Origin: an uncultured SAR116 cluster alpha proteobacterium
GTDB taxonomy: Bacteria; Pseudomonadota; Alphaproteobacteria; Puniceispirillales; Marisalimonadaceae
Direction: 5' to 3'
Assembly (NCBI GenBank): GCA_902625215.1
Contig: CACOAO010000003.1
Location: 1-64,000 of the forward strand
Length of the DNA: 64,000 nucleotides
In this document: piece by piece, positions 43,873-52,902 of the stretch
How positions within the stretch are numbered: the stretch's first letter is position 1
Layout of the letters: every line of letters starts with the position of its first letter
The notes under the pieces: generated by a model
Databases searched by the model: none
What the model was told of the DNA's origin: nothing
The model's input: the letters and a program-made list of their open reading frames with translations, nothing else
Program-made: the position numbers and the translations under genes

Positions 43873-44832
43873 TTGAATAATAATTTTCCTAAACCGACAA
43901 AAGATATTGAGTTAGCTCAAAAAGATTTAAAAAAATGGGGCTATTGTCTTTTGGAAAATGCAATTCCGCCAGATATAAATGAAAGGGCTATGGAAAGATT
44001 AAAAGAACAAGCAAAAGCTGAAAAAACTTTGAATATTGCATACGAAGATGGAAGCAAAACAAAGAAATGGGGAGAATTTAATAAAAAAGAGGATGATACT
44101 GGAGTTAATCAAAGAGTTTGGATGTTACCAAATAAAGGAAAAGTTTTTTTAGAAATTTTAGAAAATCACAACTATGTTGATTGTGTTAAGCAGATTGTTG
44201 GAGACGAGTACTTAATGTCAAGCTATGGAGCTAATATAGCTAAACCTGGCGGAATTCCAATGGATCTTCATACTGATCAATGGTGGTTACCAGATCCAGT
44301 TGACCGATATGAAGAATTTTTGCCTTCAGGATCAATAGATAGAAAAAATTTTAACTTTAAAGTTAATGAAGATATAATTGATAATAACGAGTTAATATCT
44401 AGGCCAGCAGTGACCAATGTACTTATAATGTTAAATGGCATGAGTAAAGAAAATGGAGGCACCTTAATAGTTCCAGGATCACATTTGTTTGGACGTCACC
44501 CAGATAAAAATATTGACAAGGATATTAAAACCATTTCTGCTGAGGGACCTCCTGGTTGTGCAATAATTACAGATGGTAGAGTATGGCATGGAACTGGAGC
44601 TAATATTACAAAGAAAGATCGACTAGTAATACTTATAACATTTTGTGGACCACAATTTAGACCTCAAGAGAATTTTACACTTGGAATTAAAAAAGAAGTT
44701 TTTAATCAACTTAATGATTATCAAAAACAATTATTTGGTTTCAAGGTATGGAATGGTTATGGAAGAATAGGTAATCCAACAGACACTTATCTTGACATTG
44801 AAAATAAAAAAATAGGTGAATTAAAGGTCTAG
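43873..44832 (+). CDS. Phytanoyl-CoA dioxygenase (PhyH) family protein
   Basis: The 319-residue protein starts at TTG with GGGGG 7 nt upstream. The Fe(II) facial triad is His133-x-Asp135 in DLHTDQWW and His239 in VWHGTGAN, and Arg250 in KKDRLVI is the likely 2-oxoglutarate ligand. Family members hydroxylate small molecules including acyl-CoAs, ectoine and phosphonates. The operon context (DapA-family enzyme, MFS carrier) suggests a role in catabolism of an imported compound. Confidence 0.9.
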   Translation: MNNNFPKPTKDIELAQKDLKKWGYCLLENAIPPDINERAMERLKEQAKAEKTLNIAYEDGSKTKKWGEFNKKEDDTGVNQRVWMLPNKGKVFLEILENHNYVDCVKQIVGDEYLMSSYGANIAKPGGIPMDLHTDQWWLPDPVDRYEEFLPSGSIDRKNFNFKVNEDIIDNNELISRPAVTNVLIMLNGMSKENGGTLIVPGSHLFGRHPDKNIDKDIKTISAEGPPGCAIITDGRVWHGTGANITKKDRLVILITFCGPQFRPQENFTLGIKKEVFNQLNDYQKQLFGFKVWNGYGRIGNPTDTYLDIENKKIGELKV

Positions 44833-44890
44833 GTTATTTTATAAATAAAAAAAAAAATAATTTAATCTAAGTCAAACAGAACAGGTATTA

Positions 44891-46111
44891 ATGAATTTTT
44901 TAATTCAAAATGCTAGATGGTTAATAGCCACAGCACTACTTTATTTTTGCTCATGCTTTGGGCAAACCTTTTTTATTTCACTATTTGCTGGTGAAATAAG
45001 AAGTGCATTTAGTTTAACTCACGGTGATTGGGGATTAATTTATTCTGGTGGTACGTTAACTTCTGCAATAGCCATGTTATGTTTTGGGGGGCTTGTTGAT
45101 AGATACAAAATAACACTCAATATAAAGATTGTCGTTATTGCACTAAGTTTTCTCTGTTTATCAATGACGTTTATAAATACTATATGGATACTTCCTTTTA
45201 TAATTTTTGGATTAAGATTTTTTGGTCAAGGTATGCTTATGCATATCCCTGCAGTTGCTATTGGAAAATGGTATGGAAAAAATAAGGGTAAAGCATTATC
45301 AATTTCAATTATGGGATTTTCTCTAGGAGAAGCTATATTTCCAGTTATATTTGTTAGTCTGTTTATAGTTTTAGGTTGGAGGAATAGTTGGATAATCGGA
45401 ATGATTATACTTTTATTAGTATTACCAATAATCTTAAGACTGCTTTCAAATGAGAGAGTTCCAAATAGTCGTGATGAAAACATCGCTAATCAATATGGAA
45501 TGAAGAATAAACATTGGACAAGAAAGGATGTTCTTAAAAATTGGGTTTTTTGGGCAGTAATTATCCCTTTTTTAATTCCACCAATCTTTTCCACTGCATT
45601 TTTTTTCAATATGGTCCATTTGACTGATGTCAAAAATTGGTCTTTAATTTCTTTTACGGCTCTATTTCCCATTTATACAGGAATGTCAATTTTAAGTACA
45701 TTAAGCTCAGGGTGGATGCTTGATAAGTTTGGTGTTGAAAAAGTTTTACCTTTTTACCTACTTCCTATGACTCTTGGTTTAATAATTTTTTCATATGGAA
45801 ACAGTTATATAAATGCTATCTTTGGACTTGCCTTCCTTGGAATGACACAAGGTTTTGCTATGACTATAGGTGGAACTTTCTGGCCAAATTATTATGGAAC
45901 TAAACATTTAGGTTCAGTAAGATCTTTGTCTACTTCTACTATGGTTTTTGGAACTGCAATTGGACCTGCAGTAGTTGGAAAATTATTGGATTTTAATGTA
46001 GATTATAATGTTATTTTATTCGGAATGTCTTTATTAGGAATTATTGCTAGCGTTAGCCTAGCTATCACAATGAAGCAAGCACCAAAATTATTACCCAAAG
46101 CCAAAATATAA
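44891..46111 (+). CDS. MFS transporter
   Basis: The 406-residue inner-membrane protein has twelve predicted helices and MFS motif-A-like sequence GGLVDRYKI after helix 2 and SGWMLDKFG in the second half. The layout resembles oxalate/formate or monocarboxylate carriers. With PhyH and the DapA-family enzyme upstream, it probably imports or exports the pathway substrate. A 58-bp AT-rich gap precedes it and YtoQ follows after 11 bp. Confidence 0.9.
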   Translation: MNFLIQNARWLIATALLYFCSCFGQTFFISLFAGEIRSAFSLTHGDWGLIYSGGTLTSAIAMLCFGGLVDRYKITLNIKIVVIALSFLCLSMTFINTIWILPFIIFGLRFFGQGMLMHIPAVAIGKWYGKNKGKALSISIMGFSLGEAIFPVIFVSLFIVLGWRNSWIIGMIILLLVLPIILRLLSNERVPNSRDENIANQYGMKNKHWTRKDVLKNWVFWAVIIPFLIPPIFSTAFFFNMVHLTDVKNWSLISFTALFPIYTGMSILSTLSSGWMLDKFGVEKVLPFYLLPMTLGLIIFSYGNSYINAIFGLAFLGMTQGFAMTIGGTFWPNYYGTKHLGSVRSLSTSTMVFGTAIGPAVVGKLLDFNVDYNVILFGMSLLGIIASVSLAITMKQAPKLLPKAKI

Positions 46112-46122
46112 GGGAGAGAAAA

Positions 46123-46572
46123 ATGTTAAACGTATATCTTTCAGGTGAAATTCATACTAATTGGCGAGAAGAAATTATAAATTTATGTAATAAAGATAAT
46201 TTAAATATTTCCTTTTCTTCTCCTGTAACAAATCATGAAGCTTCTGATAATTGTGGAGTAGAAATATTAGGACATGAAGAAAAAAACTTTTGGAAAGACA
46301 GCAAAGGTGCAAACATAAACTCTATTAAAACAAGAAAAGCAATTAAAGATGCTGATATTGTTATTGTAAAATTTGGAGAAAAATATAAACAGTGGAATGC
46401 TGCATTTGATGCAGGTTTTGCTGCAGCTTTAAATAAATCTATAATTGTAATTCATAATGATGAACTTCAACATGCACTTAAAGAAGTAGATGCAGCCTCG
46501 TCTGCTGTTGCAAAAGATCAATATCAAGTTGTAAGAATATTAAAATATATTTTAGAAGGATCTCTAATTTAA
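46123..46572 (+). CDS. YtoQ family protein
   Basis: The 149-residue protein matches the YtoQ family: VYLSGEIHTNWREEI at the N-terminus, FSSPVTNHEASD, and IVKFGEKYKQWNAAFDAGFAAAL in the second half. The fold is related to nucleoside 2-deoxyribosyltransferases, with a conserved YLSGEIHT strand and acidic residues, but no reaction is established. GGGAGA lies 7 nt before the ATG, 11 bp after the MFS gene. Confidence 0.9.
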   Translation: MLNVYLSGEIHTNWREEIINLCNKDNLNISFSSPVTNHEASDNCGVEILGHEEKNFWKDSKGANINSIKTRKAIKDADIVIVKFGEKYKQWNAAFDAGFAAALNKSIIVIHNDELQHALKEVDAASSAVAKDQYQVVRILKYILEGSLI

Positions 46573-46592
46573 AAATAAATTAGAAAATTTTT

Positions 46593-47057
46593 ATGTTTAA
46601 TATAATCTTATATAACCCTGAAATACCCCCTAATACTGGTAATATTTTGAGATTAGCTGCAAATACTGGGACTAAATTGCATTTAATTAAACCTTTAGGT
46701 TTTAATATAAATAATAAATCGTTAAAAAGAGCCAGCTTGGATTATAAAAAAGATACGGATTATTTTTTACATGACAGTTTTGATGTATGTTTGAATTCAA
46801 TTGATTTTAACGAAATATATGCATTTACCAAATTTGCAACAAAAAAATTTACGAGTGTTAAATTCAAAAGAAACGATTGTTTTTTATTTGGTAGCGAAAC
46901 TAGCGGATTACCTAAGAATATTTTAGATAAAATAAAAGATATAAATAAGCTCAGGATACCCATGATTAAGAATAGTAGAAGTCTTAATCTAAGCAACTCC
47001 GTTGCAATAGCAATTTATGAAGGACTTAGACAAAATAAGTTTGAAAATTTGGTTTAA
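46593..47057 (+). CDS. trmL: tRNA (cytidine/uridine-2'-O-)-methyltransferase TrmL
   Basis: The 154-residue SPOUT enzyme has IILYNPEIPPNTGNILRLAANTG at the N-terminus, the AdoMet-knot motifs FGSETSGLP and LRIPMIKNSRSLNLSNSVAIAIYE, all diagnostic of TrmL. It methylates the 2'-O of nucleotide 34 in certain leucine tRNAs. The start lies 20 bp after ytoQ; no strong SD motif precedes it. Confidence 0.95.
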   Translation: MFNIILYNPEIPPNTGNILRLAANTGTKLHLIKPLGFNINNKSLKRASLDYKKDTDYFLHDSFDVCLNSIDFNEIYAFTKFATKKFTSVKFKRNDCFLFGSETSGLPKNILDKIKDINKLRIPMIKNSRSLNLSNSVAIAIYEGLRQNKFENLV

Positions 47058-47071
47058 GATTTGGTTTTAAC

Positions 47072-47704
47072 ATGAGCATTTATGAATGGCTAACGATTAC
47101 ACTTATTTGTATAGGCGGTGCCACAACCCCTGGACCAAGTATATTATTAATTATTTATATAAATAATGCTAAAGGCTTTGTATCAGGTGTTATAGCTTCA
47201 ATTGCACATGGGCTGGGTATTTTTATTTATGCTCTAATCTCTATTTATACTATAAGTTTAATTGACAAAAATATACCCAATATAATTCCATTTATACAAT
47301 TGATGGGAGCAGTATTTCTTATATTTTTAAGTTATAAAATGGTGTTTAACAATCCAACTAAAAAAAAGATTAACGAAGATTTATTTATACCCCAAAAAAT
47401 GATAAGTAGCTTTCTAATGGGGTTTACAGCATCTATCGTCAATCCTAAAATTCTAATTTTTTTTATATCTGTCTTTAGTCAATTTATAAATAATGAATTT
47501 AATGATTATAATAAAGTATGTGTCGGATTATTAGCAGGTATAATTGACACAGCCTGGTATATTTTAGTTTCCTATTCTGTTAACCTCCCAAAATTAAAAA
47601 ATTATATTATCTCTAATCAAAGAATAATTTTTTCATTTTTTGGAATAATTTTTATTATTTTTTCTATTTATTTAATTCATATTTCAATTAGATATTTTAT
47701 TTAG
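47072..47704 (+). CDS. LysE/RhtB family exporter
   Basis: The 210-residue membrane protein has about six helices and the LysE-family N-terminal motif GGATTPGPSILLII, then GVIASIAHGLGIFIYA and FLMGFTASIVNPKILIFFISVFSQF. These proteins export amino acids or homoserine-lactone-like compounds; the substrate is unknown. It overlaps the HemY-like gene end on the opposite strand by 21 bp. Confidence 0.88.
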   Translation: MSIYEWLTITLICIGGATTPGPSILLIIYINNAKGFVSGVIASIAHGLGIFIYALISIYTISLIDKNIPNIIPFIQLMGAVFLIFLSYKMVFNNPTKKKINEDLFIPQKMISSFLMGFTASIVNPKILIFFISVFSQFINNEFNDYNKVCVGLLAGIIDTAWYILVSYSVNLPKLKNYIISNQRIIFSFFGIIFIIFSIYLIHISIRYFI

Positions 47705-49078
47705 TAATCTATTAGATCTATTACCTGAGGATATTTTTAACACATCAGGATTTTGATTACTTCCTATTTTTATCCAGTCAATGGTACTTAATTGATCACA
47801 TTTTGGGCAATGTAATTCCCAATTATAATTTTTATTACCACAGGAATAACAAAAATAATTATATCCTTCTATAGCGCTTGCAGCTTTCTCAAGATAACTC
47901 TTAACTTCTCCAGGATTATTTTGAGATCCAGCGATATCAGCTAACGCTTGATAAGCTTTATTTGTAAGTTTATCCTCTGGAATATCTTTTAATATTTTTT
48001 CAGCCTCTCCCCAAATTTTCTCTGAAATAGCGAAACATGCCACTTCTATTTTAAGGTCACTTTTAATTTCCTGGGAAGATTTTTTAGCCAAAAGATTTAT
48101 AGCTTTTGAAACACGCGATCCTGATGTTTTTAAATTCCATTTTTTTGATAGTTCTTCTAAAATATCTGGGTTGGCAGTTAATAGAAAAGTTTTTTCTAAT
48201 TGAGCAATTAACTTGGTTTTTGAACCAATACCTTTAAGCAGACCTGACAACTTTAAAGAAGTACCAATATGACTTGGTTTTTGTTTTAAGGCTTCTTTTA
48301 AATGATTGGTGGCAAGATATTTTTTTTCATCTTCTAAGTAGTCTAATGCCTTTAAGTAATTTAAATCCGCAGATATATTTTTATAAATATTATCTTCAAT
48401 ATAATTCATTTTTTTTAATTTATTGAGATATACAAGAGAATTTGAAATGTCTTTCAGCTTTGCATATGAAAATAACAAAACTTCTAAAATTTGTTTTGAC
48501 TTAGGCTCAAATTTAAGAGCTTTTAGACCTTCATTAATAATTTTATTTAAATCTTTTTTGTCAAAGATTGCTTGTCTCATCAGAGCTAAATGACCAACAA
48601 ATGCTGTAGATGGTTCATCAGTAAGCCGTTTAAAATAATTTTTAGATAATTCTTCATTATCATTAGAATTTCTATTTATATTCTCAAAAACATTAAGGTG
48701 TGTATTCAATAATTTACCTAAATTTTTATCCTTAGTATTTTTTGATACTAAAGCAGCTTCCTTTGCCGCAGACTCAAATTCTCCATGACTTGCTAAAAGA
48801 AATGCCTTCACTAATTTTTGTTCTACTTTTTTATTATTGTTAGCTTCAAATCGTCTAAATGTTGCTTTCGGCAAATTCAAAAAAGCAAGCCAAATCCTAT
48901 CAATAAAGATTAAAATTACAGAAAATAAAATAATTATAAGAATAAATCTGTCTGTAGGTATTTGAATTCCCCACTCCATCCAATTTATAGAAGTCACACC
49001 TGGATGCTCAGAAAAAAACTCTGATAAATACCAAATGACGGAAATAAAAATAATTAGTTTTAAGATTTTAAAAATCAC
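47684..49078 (-). CDS. HemY-like tetratricopeptide membrane protein
   Basis: The 464-residue protein has two N-terminal transmembrane helices (about 1-18 and 42-60), a long helical TPR-like region, and a C-terminal zinc-ribbon-like segment CYSCGNKNYNWELHCPKC with four cysteines, followed by DW. This matches the alphaproteobacterial HemY family, always found at the end of the hemC-hemD cluster. Despite the name, an enzymatic role in heme synthesis has not been shown. Confidence 0.88.
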   Translation of the reverse strand: MIFKILKLIIFISVIWYLSEFFSEHPGVTSINWMEWGIQIPTDRFILIIILFSVILIFIDRIWLAFLNLPKATFRRFEANNNKKVEQKLVKAFLLASHGEFESAAKEAALVSKNTKDKNLGKLLNTHLNVFENINRNSNDNEELSKNYFKRLTDEPSTAFVGHLALMRQAIFDKKDLNKIINEGLKALKFEPKSKQILEVLLFSYAKLKDISNSLVYLNKLKKMNYIEDNIYKNISADLNYLKALDYLEDEKKYLATNHLKEALKQKPSHIGTSLKLSGLLKGIGSKTKLIAQLEKTFLLTANPDILEELSKKWNLKTSGSRVSKAINLLAKKSSQEIKSDLKIEVACFAISEKIWGEAEKILKDIPEDKLTNKAYQALADIAGSQNNPGEVKSYLEKAASAIEGYNYFCYSCGNKNYNWELHCPKCDQLSTIDWIKIGSNQNPDVLKISSGNRSNRLLNKISN

Positions 49079-49092
49079 TTTTTTACTCTTTT

Positions 49093-49944
49093 TTAATTTT
49101 TATTTAATGCTCTTTCAAACCTATTTATTGGGTCCTTTATAGTTTCTTTCCAATTCTCAGGAAGTTTCTTTAATATAGATATAAAGTCATAGAAATTTTT
49201 GTTTTTAAGTTCTTTTTCTGCCATTGTGATTAATCCCCTTGGGGTAGTATCATCTGAAAACTTTCTAAGTTTAAAAAAACCTGCAAAATAGTTTTTCAAT
49301 TTATTCAAATATGTTTGTTCACTTAGATCTTCATCGTGACTAAAAGATAAACCAAAGTCTTTTTTTGAGAGAAGTTTTTCTATAATTAATTCAGCTTCTT
49401 TTGTAAGTTCTTTTTCAGATTTTTCTATATTTTGTGAAATCTTTCTAGGTTCATAAGAGCTAATAACATTAACATCATCATTATTGTGTTTGACTTCTTT
49501 ATTAGCAGTTTCAGTTTTATTTTCTAAAATTTTAATTTTATTTGAGATTTTGTCTAACTGTTCATTTATCAATAACAAGGAATTACCTTGATTTTTAATT
49601 TCGAGGTTGATTGCTTCGCTAGTATTAAAGTCAAGGTTATTAAGCTTATTTTTTATTAATTTAATTTCTGTATTAATTTCATCAATTTTTATATTTTCTT
49701 TGTCTTTTAAAGTCTCAATTTCGTTATTTAGTTGTATGATTTTATTTGACTGCTCTTCAATATGATTTGGCAAATAGAAAACTGTTAACCAAATTAAAAT
49801 TATTATAAATGAAAAGGCAATTATAAACGGGATTACAAAAATGGGATTTTTTAAAATAATTGTTTTTTGTGTTTCATTTACTGGCTCCATATCGATGATT
49901 GTTTCTTTATCACTCTTAGCTTTGTGAGTTTTGGCTTTTATCAT
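49093..49944 (-). CDS. Mitofilin-like membrane coiled-coil protein
   Basis: The 283-residue protein has one transmembrane helix near residues 34-54 (FVIPFIIAFSFIIILIWLTVFYL), a long charged coiled coil (about 60-150) and a C-terminal helical domain with LITMAEKELKNKNFYDFISILKKLPE. This is the layout of bacterial Mic60/mitofilin homologues, found between hemD and hemY in Alphaproteobacteria and linked to inner-membrane curvature. It is shorter than many homologues. Confidence 0.78.
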   Translation of the reverse strand: MIKAKTHKAKSDKETIIDMEPVNETQKTIILKNPIFVIPFIIAFSFIIILIWLTVFYLPNHIEEQSNKIIQLNNEIETLKDKENIKIDEINTEIKLIKNKLNNLDFNTSEAINLEIKNQGNSLLLINEQLDKISNKIKILENKTETANKEVKHNNDDVNVISSYEPRKISQNIEKSEKELTKEAELIIEKLLSKKDFGLSFSHDEDLSEQTYLNKLKNYFAGFFKLRKFSDDTTPRGLITMAEKELKNKNFYDFISILKKLPENWKETIKDPINRFERALNKN

Positions 49945-49960
49945 CTTTATGTCCTGTTTA

Positions 49961-50710
49961 CTAAGATAATTTGATTATATTATCTAAAAATTCTTTAGTA
50001 AAATTTTTCTTAATAATTTTTGTATTTATCCAACCTATACTCTCTGCTCTGTTAGCAACATTTTCACTGTTAACATATAAAGTTGATTTGTTTTTGACAA
50101 TGTTGAATAAGTTGTAATTTTCTAGAATTTGTTTTGCAATTGACACATTTCTTGATGAAAATATGACTAAATTTAAGAAATCATAATCAATTAAATCCGT
50201 TTGCAAGTGTTTTGGTAGTTCTAAAATTGGTTGGGTGCTATAACCTTCGATAATTTCTATTTTTCTATTGTTATTTAATAAATTTTTTTCAAGTTCAACG
50301 CTTCTATTTTTAGCTGCAATCCATAAACCAAGATCTTCTTTTTTAGTGTTAGTGACAATTAAATTATGTAAAGAGTTAGAATTATTATTCGCTTGTACAA
50401 TATTAGTATAAGATAACATTTGCAGATTATATGTGGTTTCAAATCCTACAGAAAAAATTCTTATGTCTTTAGTGAAATTTACTTGTGTGTTTAAAATTAT
50501 TTTATCAAGAATTATTAATGCTTTAGGACTTGTTATAATAATATAATTAAAATCATCTTTAGAAATATTTAAGCTTTTAAAATCTTCATATTTTAATGTT
50601 GTTATAGGAAAAGGTTTTGAAAAAAAACCATTATCATTTAGATATTGTGAATTCCTTTCAGCGTCTTTTTTCTCTCGAAGGACAAAAGTTATTGTTTTTG
50701 ATTTTTTAAT
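49961..50710 (-). CDS. hemD: Uroporphyrinogen-III synthase, with a likely AUU start
   Basis: Read in frame from ATT at 50710 the protein has 249 residues, normal for HemD. It begins KKSKTITFVLREKKDAERN, continues with YIIITSPKAL (the typical strand/loop of domain 1) and IRIFSVGFETT, and ends with VIFSSRN and ESIGWINTKII. The first ATG in frame lies at 50419, which would delete about 97 residues and the whole first half-domain. An in-frame TGA lies two codons before ATT, and AAGGAG sits 7 nt upstream of it. It follows hemC by 24 bp. Confidence 0.88.
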   Translation of the reverse strand: MKKSKTITFVLREKKDAERNSQYLNDNGFFSKPFPITTLKYEDFKSLNISKDDFNYIIITSPKALIILDKIILNTQVNFTKDIRIFSVGFETTYNLQMLSYTNIVQANNNSNSLHNLIVTNTKKEDLGLWIAAKNRSVELEKNLLNNNRKIEIIEGYSTQPILELPKHLQTDLIDYDFLNLVIFSSRNVSIAKQILENYNLFNIVKNKSTLYVNSENVANRAESIGWINTKIIKKNFTKEFLDNIIKLS

Positions 50711-50717
50711 CCCTCAA

Positions 50718-50723
50718 CTCCTT
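50718..50723 (-). promoter_or_regulatory. Shine-Dalgarno motif deciding the AUU start of hemD
   Basis: AAGGAG on the minus strand lies 12 nt after the hemC stop and 7 nt before ATT (50710-50708). No ATG, GTG or TTG occurs in the hemD frame from the upstream TGA to 50419, so this motif points to AUU as the initiation codon. The spacing is identical to that seen at cca. Confidence 0.68.
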
Positions 50724-50734
50724 GTAAAATGAAG

Positions 50735-51649
50735 TTATTTAAATAAAAAGTCACTGTTAGTTTGAGCTTTAATTTTATTTCCTAACTCTTTACCTAACTT
50801 AATTGCGTCTTTGATCGATCCTTTAATTTTAGATCTAATTACTTTCGTGCCATCTAAAGTTGCAACTGCTCCATACAATATCAATTCTTTACTATCTGTA
50901 AAATGTGCACTTGCTGAAATTGGAGATCTACAAGAACCATCCAAAGTTTTTAATAGACTTCTTTCAGCTAAAGTTTCAAAAAAAGTTTTTTCATCGTTAA
51001 TTTTATTTAAGGTCATCTTTAATTGTTTTTGATATTCATTATTAACATTTGTAGTAGATTGAATTGCAATAACCCCTTGAGAAGATGCTGGAGGAATAAT
51101 TTCATTTGGAATTATGTTACCAACGTTAATATTTAACCTATCCAAACCTGCTTTGGCTAATATAATTGCATCATATAATCCAGAGTTTAGCTTTTCAATT
51201 CGAGTTTCAACGTTGCCTCTCAGAACCTTTATGTTTAAATCAGGCCTATAATATTTAGCAAATGCAGCTCTTCTTACAGAACTTGTTCCCACAATTGCTT
51301 TATCTGGCAAATTATCCAATGAATCATAATTTCCTAACAAGACATCACTTCTATCACCTCTTGGAAGTACAGCTGAGATTTCAGTATTTTTTGCAATATC
51401 AGTTTCCATATCTTTCATTGAGTGAACAGCAATGTCTGCAAAACCATTTAAAATACTATACTCTAATTCCTTAATAAAAAGACCTTTACCTCCAATGTCA
51501 GATAAAGATTTATTTAAAATTTTGTCCCCTGATGTAGTAACTTTAATAATTTCAGTTTCAACAACTTCTCCAAAATAACTTCTAACAATATCTACTTGTC
51601 GTAAAGCGAGTTTTGAATTTCGAGTAGCAATTCTTATTTTAAGTGTCAT
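50735..51649 (-). CDS. hemC: Hydroxymethylbilane synthase (porphobilinogen deaminase)
   Basis: The 304-residue enzyme has IRIATRNSKLALRQ at the N-terminus, HSMKDMET, DRSDVLLG, GTSSVRRAA and LRGNVETRIEKL, and the dipyrromethane-cofactor cysteine in LDGSCRSPI. It condenses four porphobilinogen units to preuroporphyrinogen. It heads the hemC-hemD-mitofilin-HemY run and is divergent from tsaD across 158 bp of AT-rich DNA in which no clear operator was seen. Confidence 0.97.
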   Translation of the reverse strand: MTLKIRIATRNSKLALRQVDIVRSYFGEVVETEIIKVTTSGDKILNKSLSDIGGKGLFIKELEYSILNGFADIAVHSMKDMETDIAKNTEISAVLPRGDRSDVLLGNYDSLDNLPDKAIVGTSSVRRAAFAKYYRPDLNIKVLRGNVETRIEKLNSGLYDAIILAKAGLDRLNINVGNIIPNEIIPPASSQGVIAIQSTTNVNNEYQKQLKMTLNKINDEKTFFETLAERSLLKTLDGSCRSPISASAHFTDSKELILYGAVATLDGTKVIRSKIKGSIKDAIKLGKELGNKIKAQTNSDFLFK

Positions 51650-51807
51650 TTTAATTTATTAATCTTCTATATCATCAAGTTATTTATTAATTCTTGAATA
51701 TTTCTATACACTTATAGTAAATCGTAAAACATACAATATTAATTTATATTGCATTAATTAGTTTTAAATTTAATTTATAGTAAAATTTTAATTTACCTGG
51801 GAATTTC

Positions 51808-52902
51808 ATGCGTGGTTCTAATGATATAAAGATACTTGGTATTGAAACAAGTTGTGATGATACTGCAATTGGCGTGGTTACTTCAAAAAAAGATATTTTG
51901 TCTAATGTTATAATCAATCAAAACTCAAATTTAAATAATTATGGTGGCGTTGTACCTGAAATAGCAGCTAGAGACCATCTATCTAACTTAGATCACGCAA
52001 TTAATAGAGCATTAGAAGAATCAAAGATAAATTTAAAAGACATTGACTTAATTGCAGCTACAGGAGGACCAGGTTTAATTGGTGGTGTAATTGTAGGTAC
52101 TGTATTTGCTAAATCTTTAGCTATGTCTCTTAAAAAACCTTACGTTGCTGTAAATCATTTAGAAGGACATGCATTAACAGCTCGTTTAACAGATAATATT
52201 GAATATCCTTATCTTCTGCTTTTAGTTTCTGGAGGTCATACTCAAATAATAGCTGTAATAGAATATGGAAAATATACCAGAATAAGTTCAACTTTAGACG
52301 ATGCTGCTGGAGAAACTTTTGATAAAGCTGCAAAAATACTTGGAATTGGTTTTCCTGGTGGACCCATGATAGAAAAAATGTCTAAAGATGGTGATCCAAA
52401 AAGTTTTTATTTACCAAGACCAATGCATAAATCTAAAAATCCAAATTTCTCTTTTTCAGGTCTCAAAACAGCTTTTAATCATATAGCAATGAAAAACAAA
52501 TTAAACAAAAAAATAATAAGTGATTTATCAGCAAGTATTCAAAAATCTATAACAGATTGTTTAATTGATAGAACTAGATTAGGAATTACAAAATTTAAGG
52601 AAATTCTTAGCAACAACTCTAATATTCAACTTGTAGTTGCAGGTGGAGTTGCTTCAAATTTACATATAAGAGAAGAACTTAAAAAACTATGTTTAGAAAC
52701 AGATAGTACTTTTTTTGCGCCTCCTTTAGATTTATGTACAGATAATGGTGCAATGATAGCATGGGCAGGCTACGAGAAATATAATAATGAAGGTGAAAGT
52801 AATTTAAATTTTAAACCAAGACCAAGATGGCCATTAGATCTCAATGCACATTTAATAAACCCTATACATCAAAATATTGGGAAAAGTGGAGCGAAAGCAT
52901 AA
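51808..52902 (+). CDS. tsaD: tRNA N6-adenosine threonylcarbamoyltransferase TsaD
   Basis: The 364-residue protein has LGIETSCDDTAIGVV at the N-terminus, the metal-binding His117 and His121 in NHLEGH, LLVSGGHTQI, FDKAAKILGIGFPGGP and LVVAGGVASN. It transfers the threonylcarbamoyl group to A37 of ANN-decoding tRNAs. The gpsA start follows the stop directly, without a gap. Confidence 0.97.
   Translation: MRGSNDIKILGIETSCDDTAIGVVTSKKDILSNVIINQNSNLNNYGGVVPEIAARDHLSNLDHAINRALEESKINLKDIDLIAATGGPGLIGGVIVGTVFAKSLAMSLKKPYVAVNHLEGHALTARLTDNIEYPYLLLLVSGGHTQIIAVIEYGKYTRISSTLDDAAGETFDKAAKILGIGFPGGPMIEKMSKDGDPKSFYLPRPMHKSKNPNFSFSGLKTAFNHIAMKNKLNKKIISDLSASIQKSITDCLIDRTRLGITKFKEILSNNSNIQLVVAGGVASNLHIREELKKLCLETDSTFFAPPLDLCTDNGAMIAWAGYEKYNNEGESNLNFKPRPRWPLDLNAHLINPIHQNIGKSGAKA

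Noticed and set aside
49961-50419. ATG at 50419 as the hemD start
   Set aside because: It would leave a 152-residue protein lacking most of domain 1, while the in-frame upstream sequence clearly encodes HemD-like segments.
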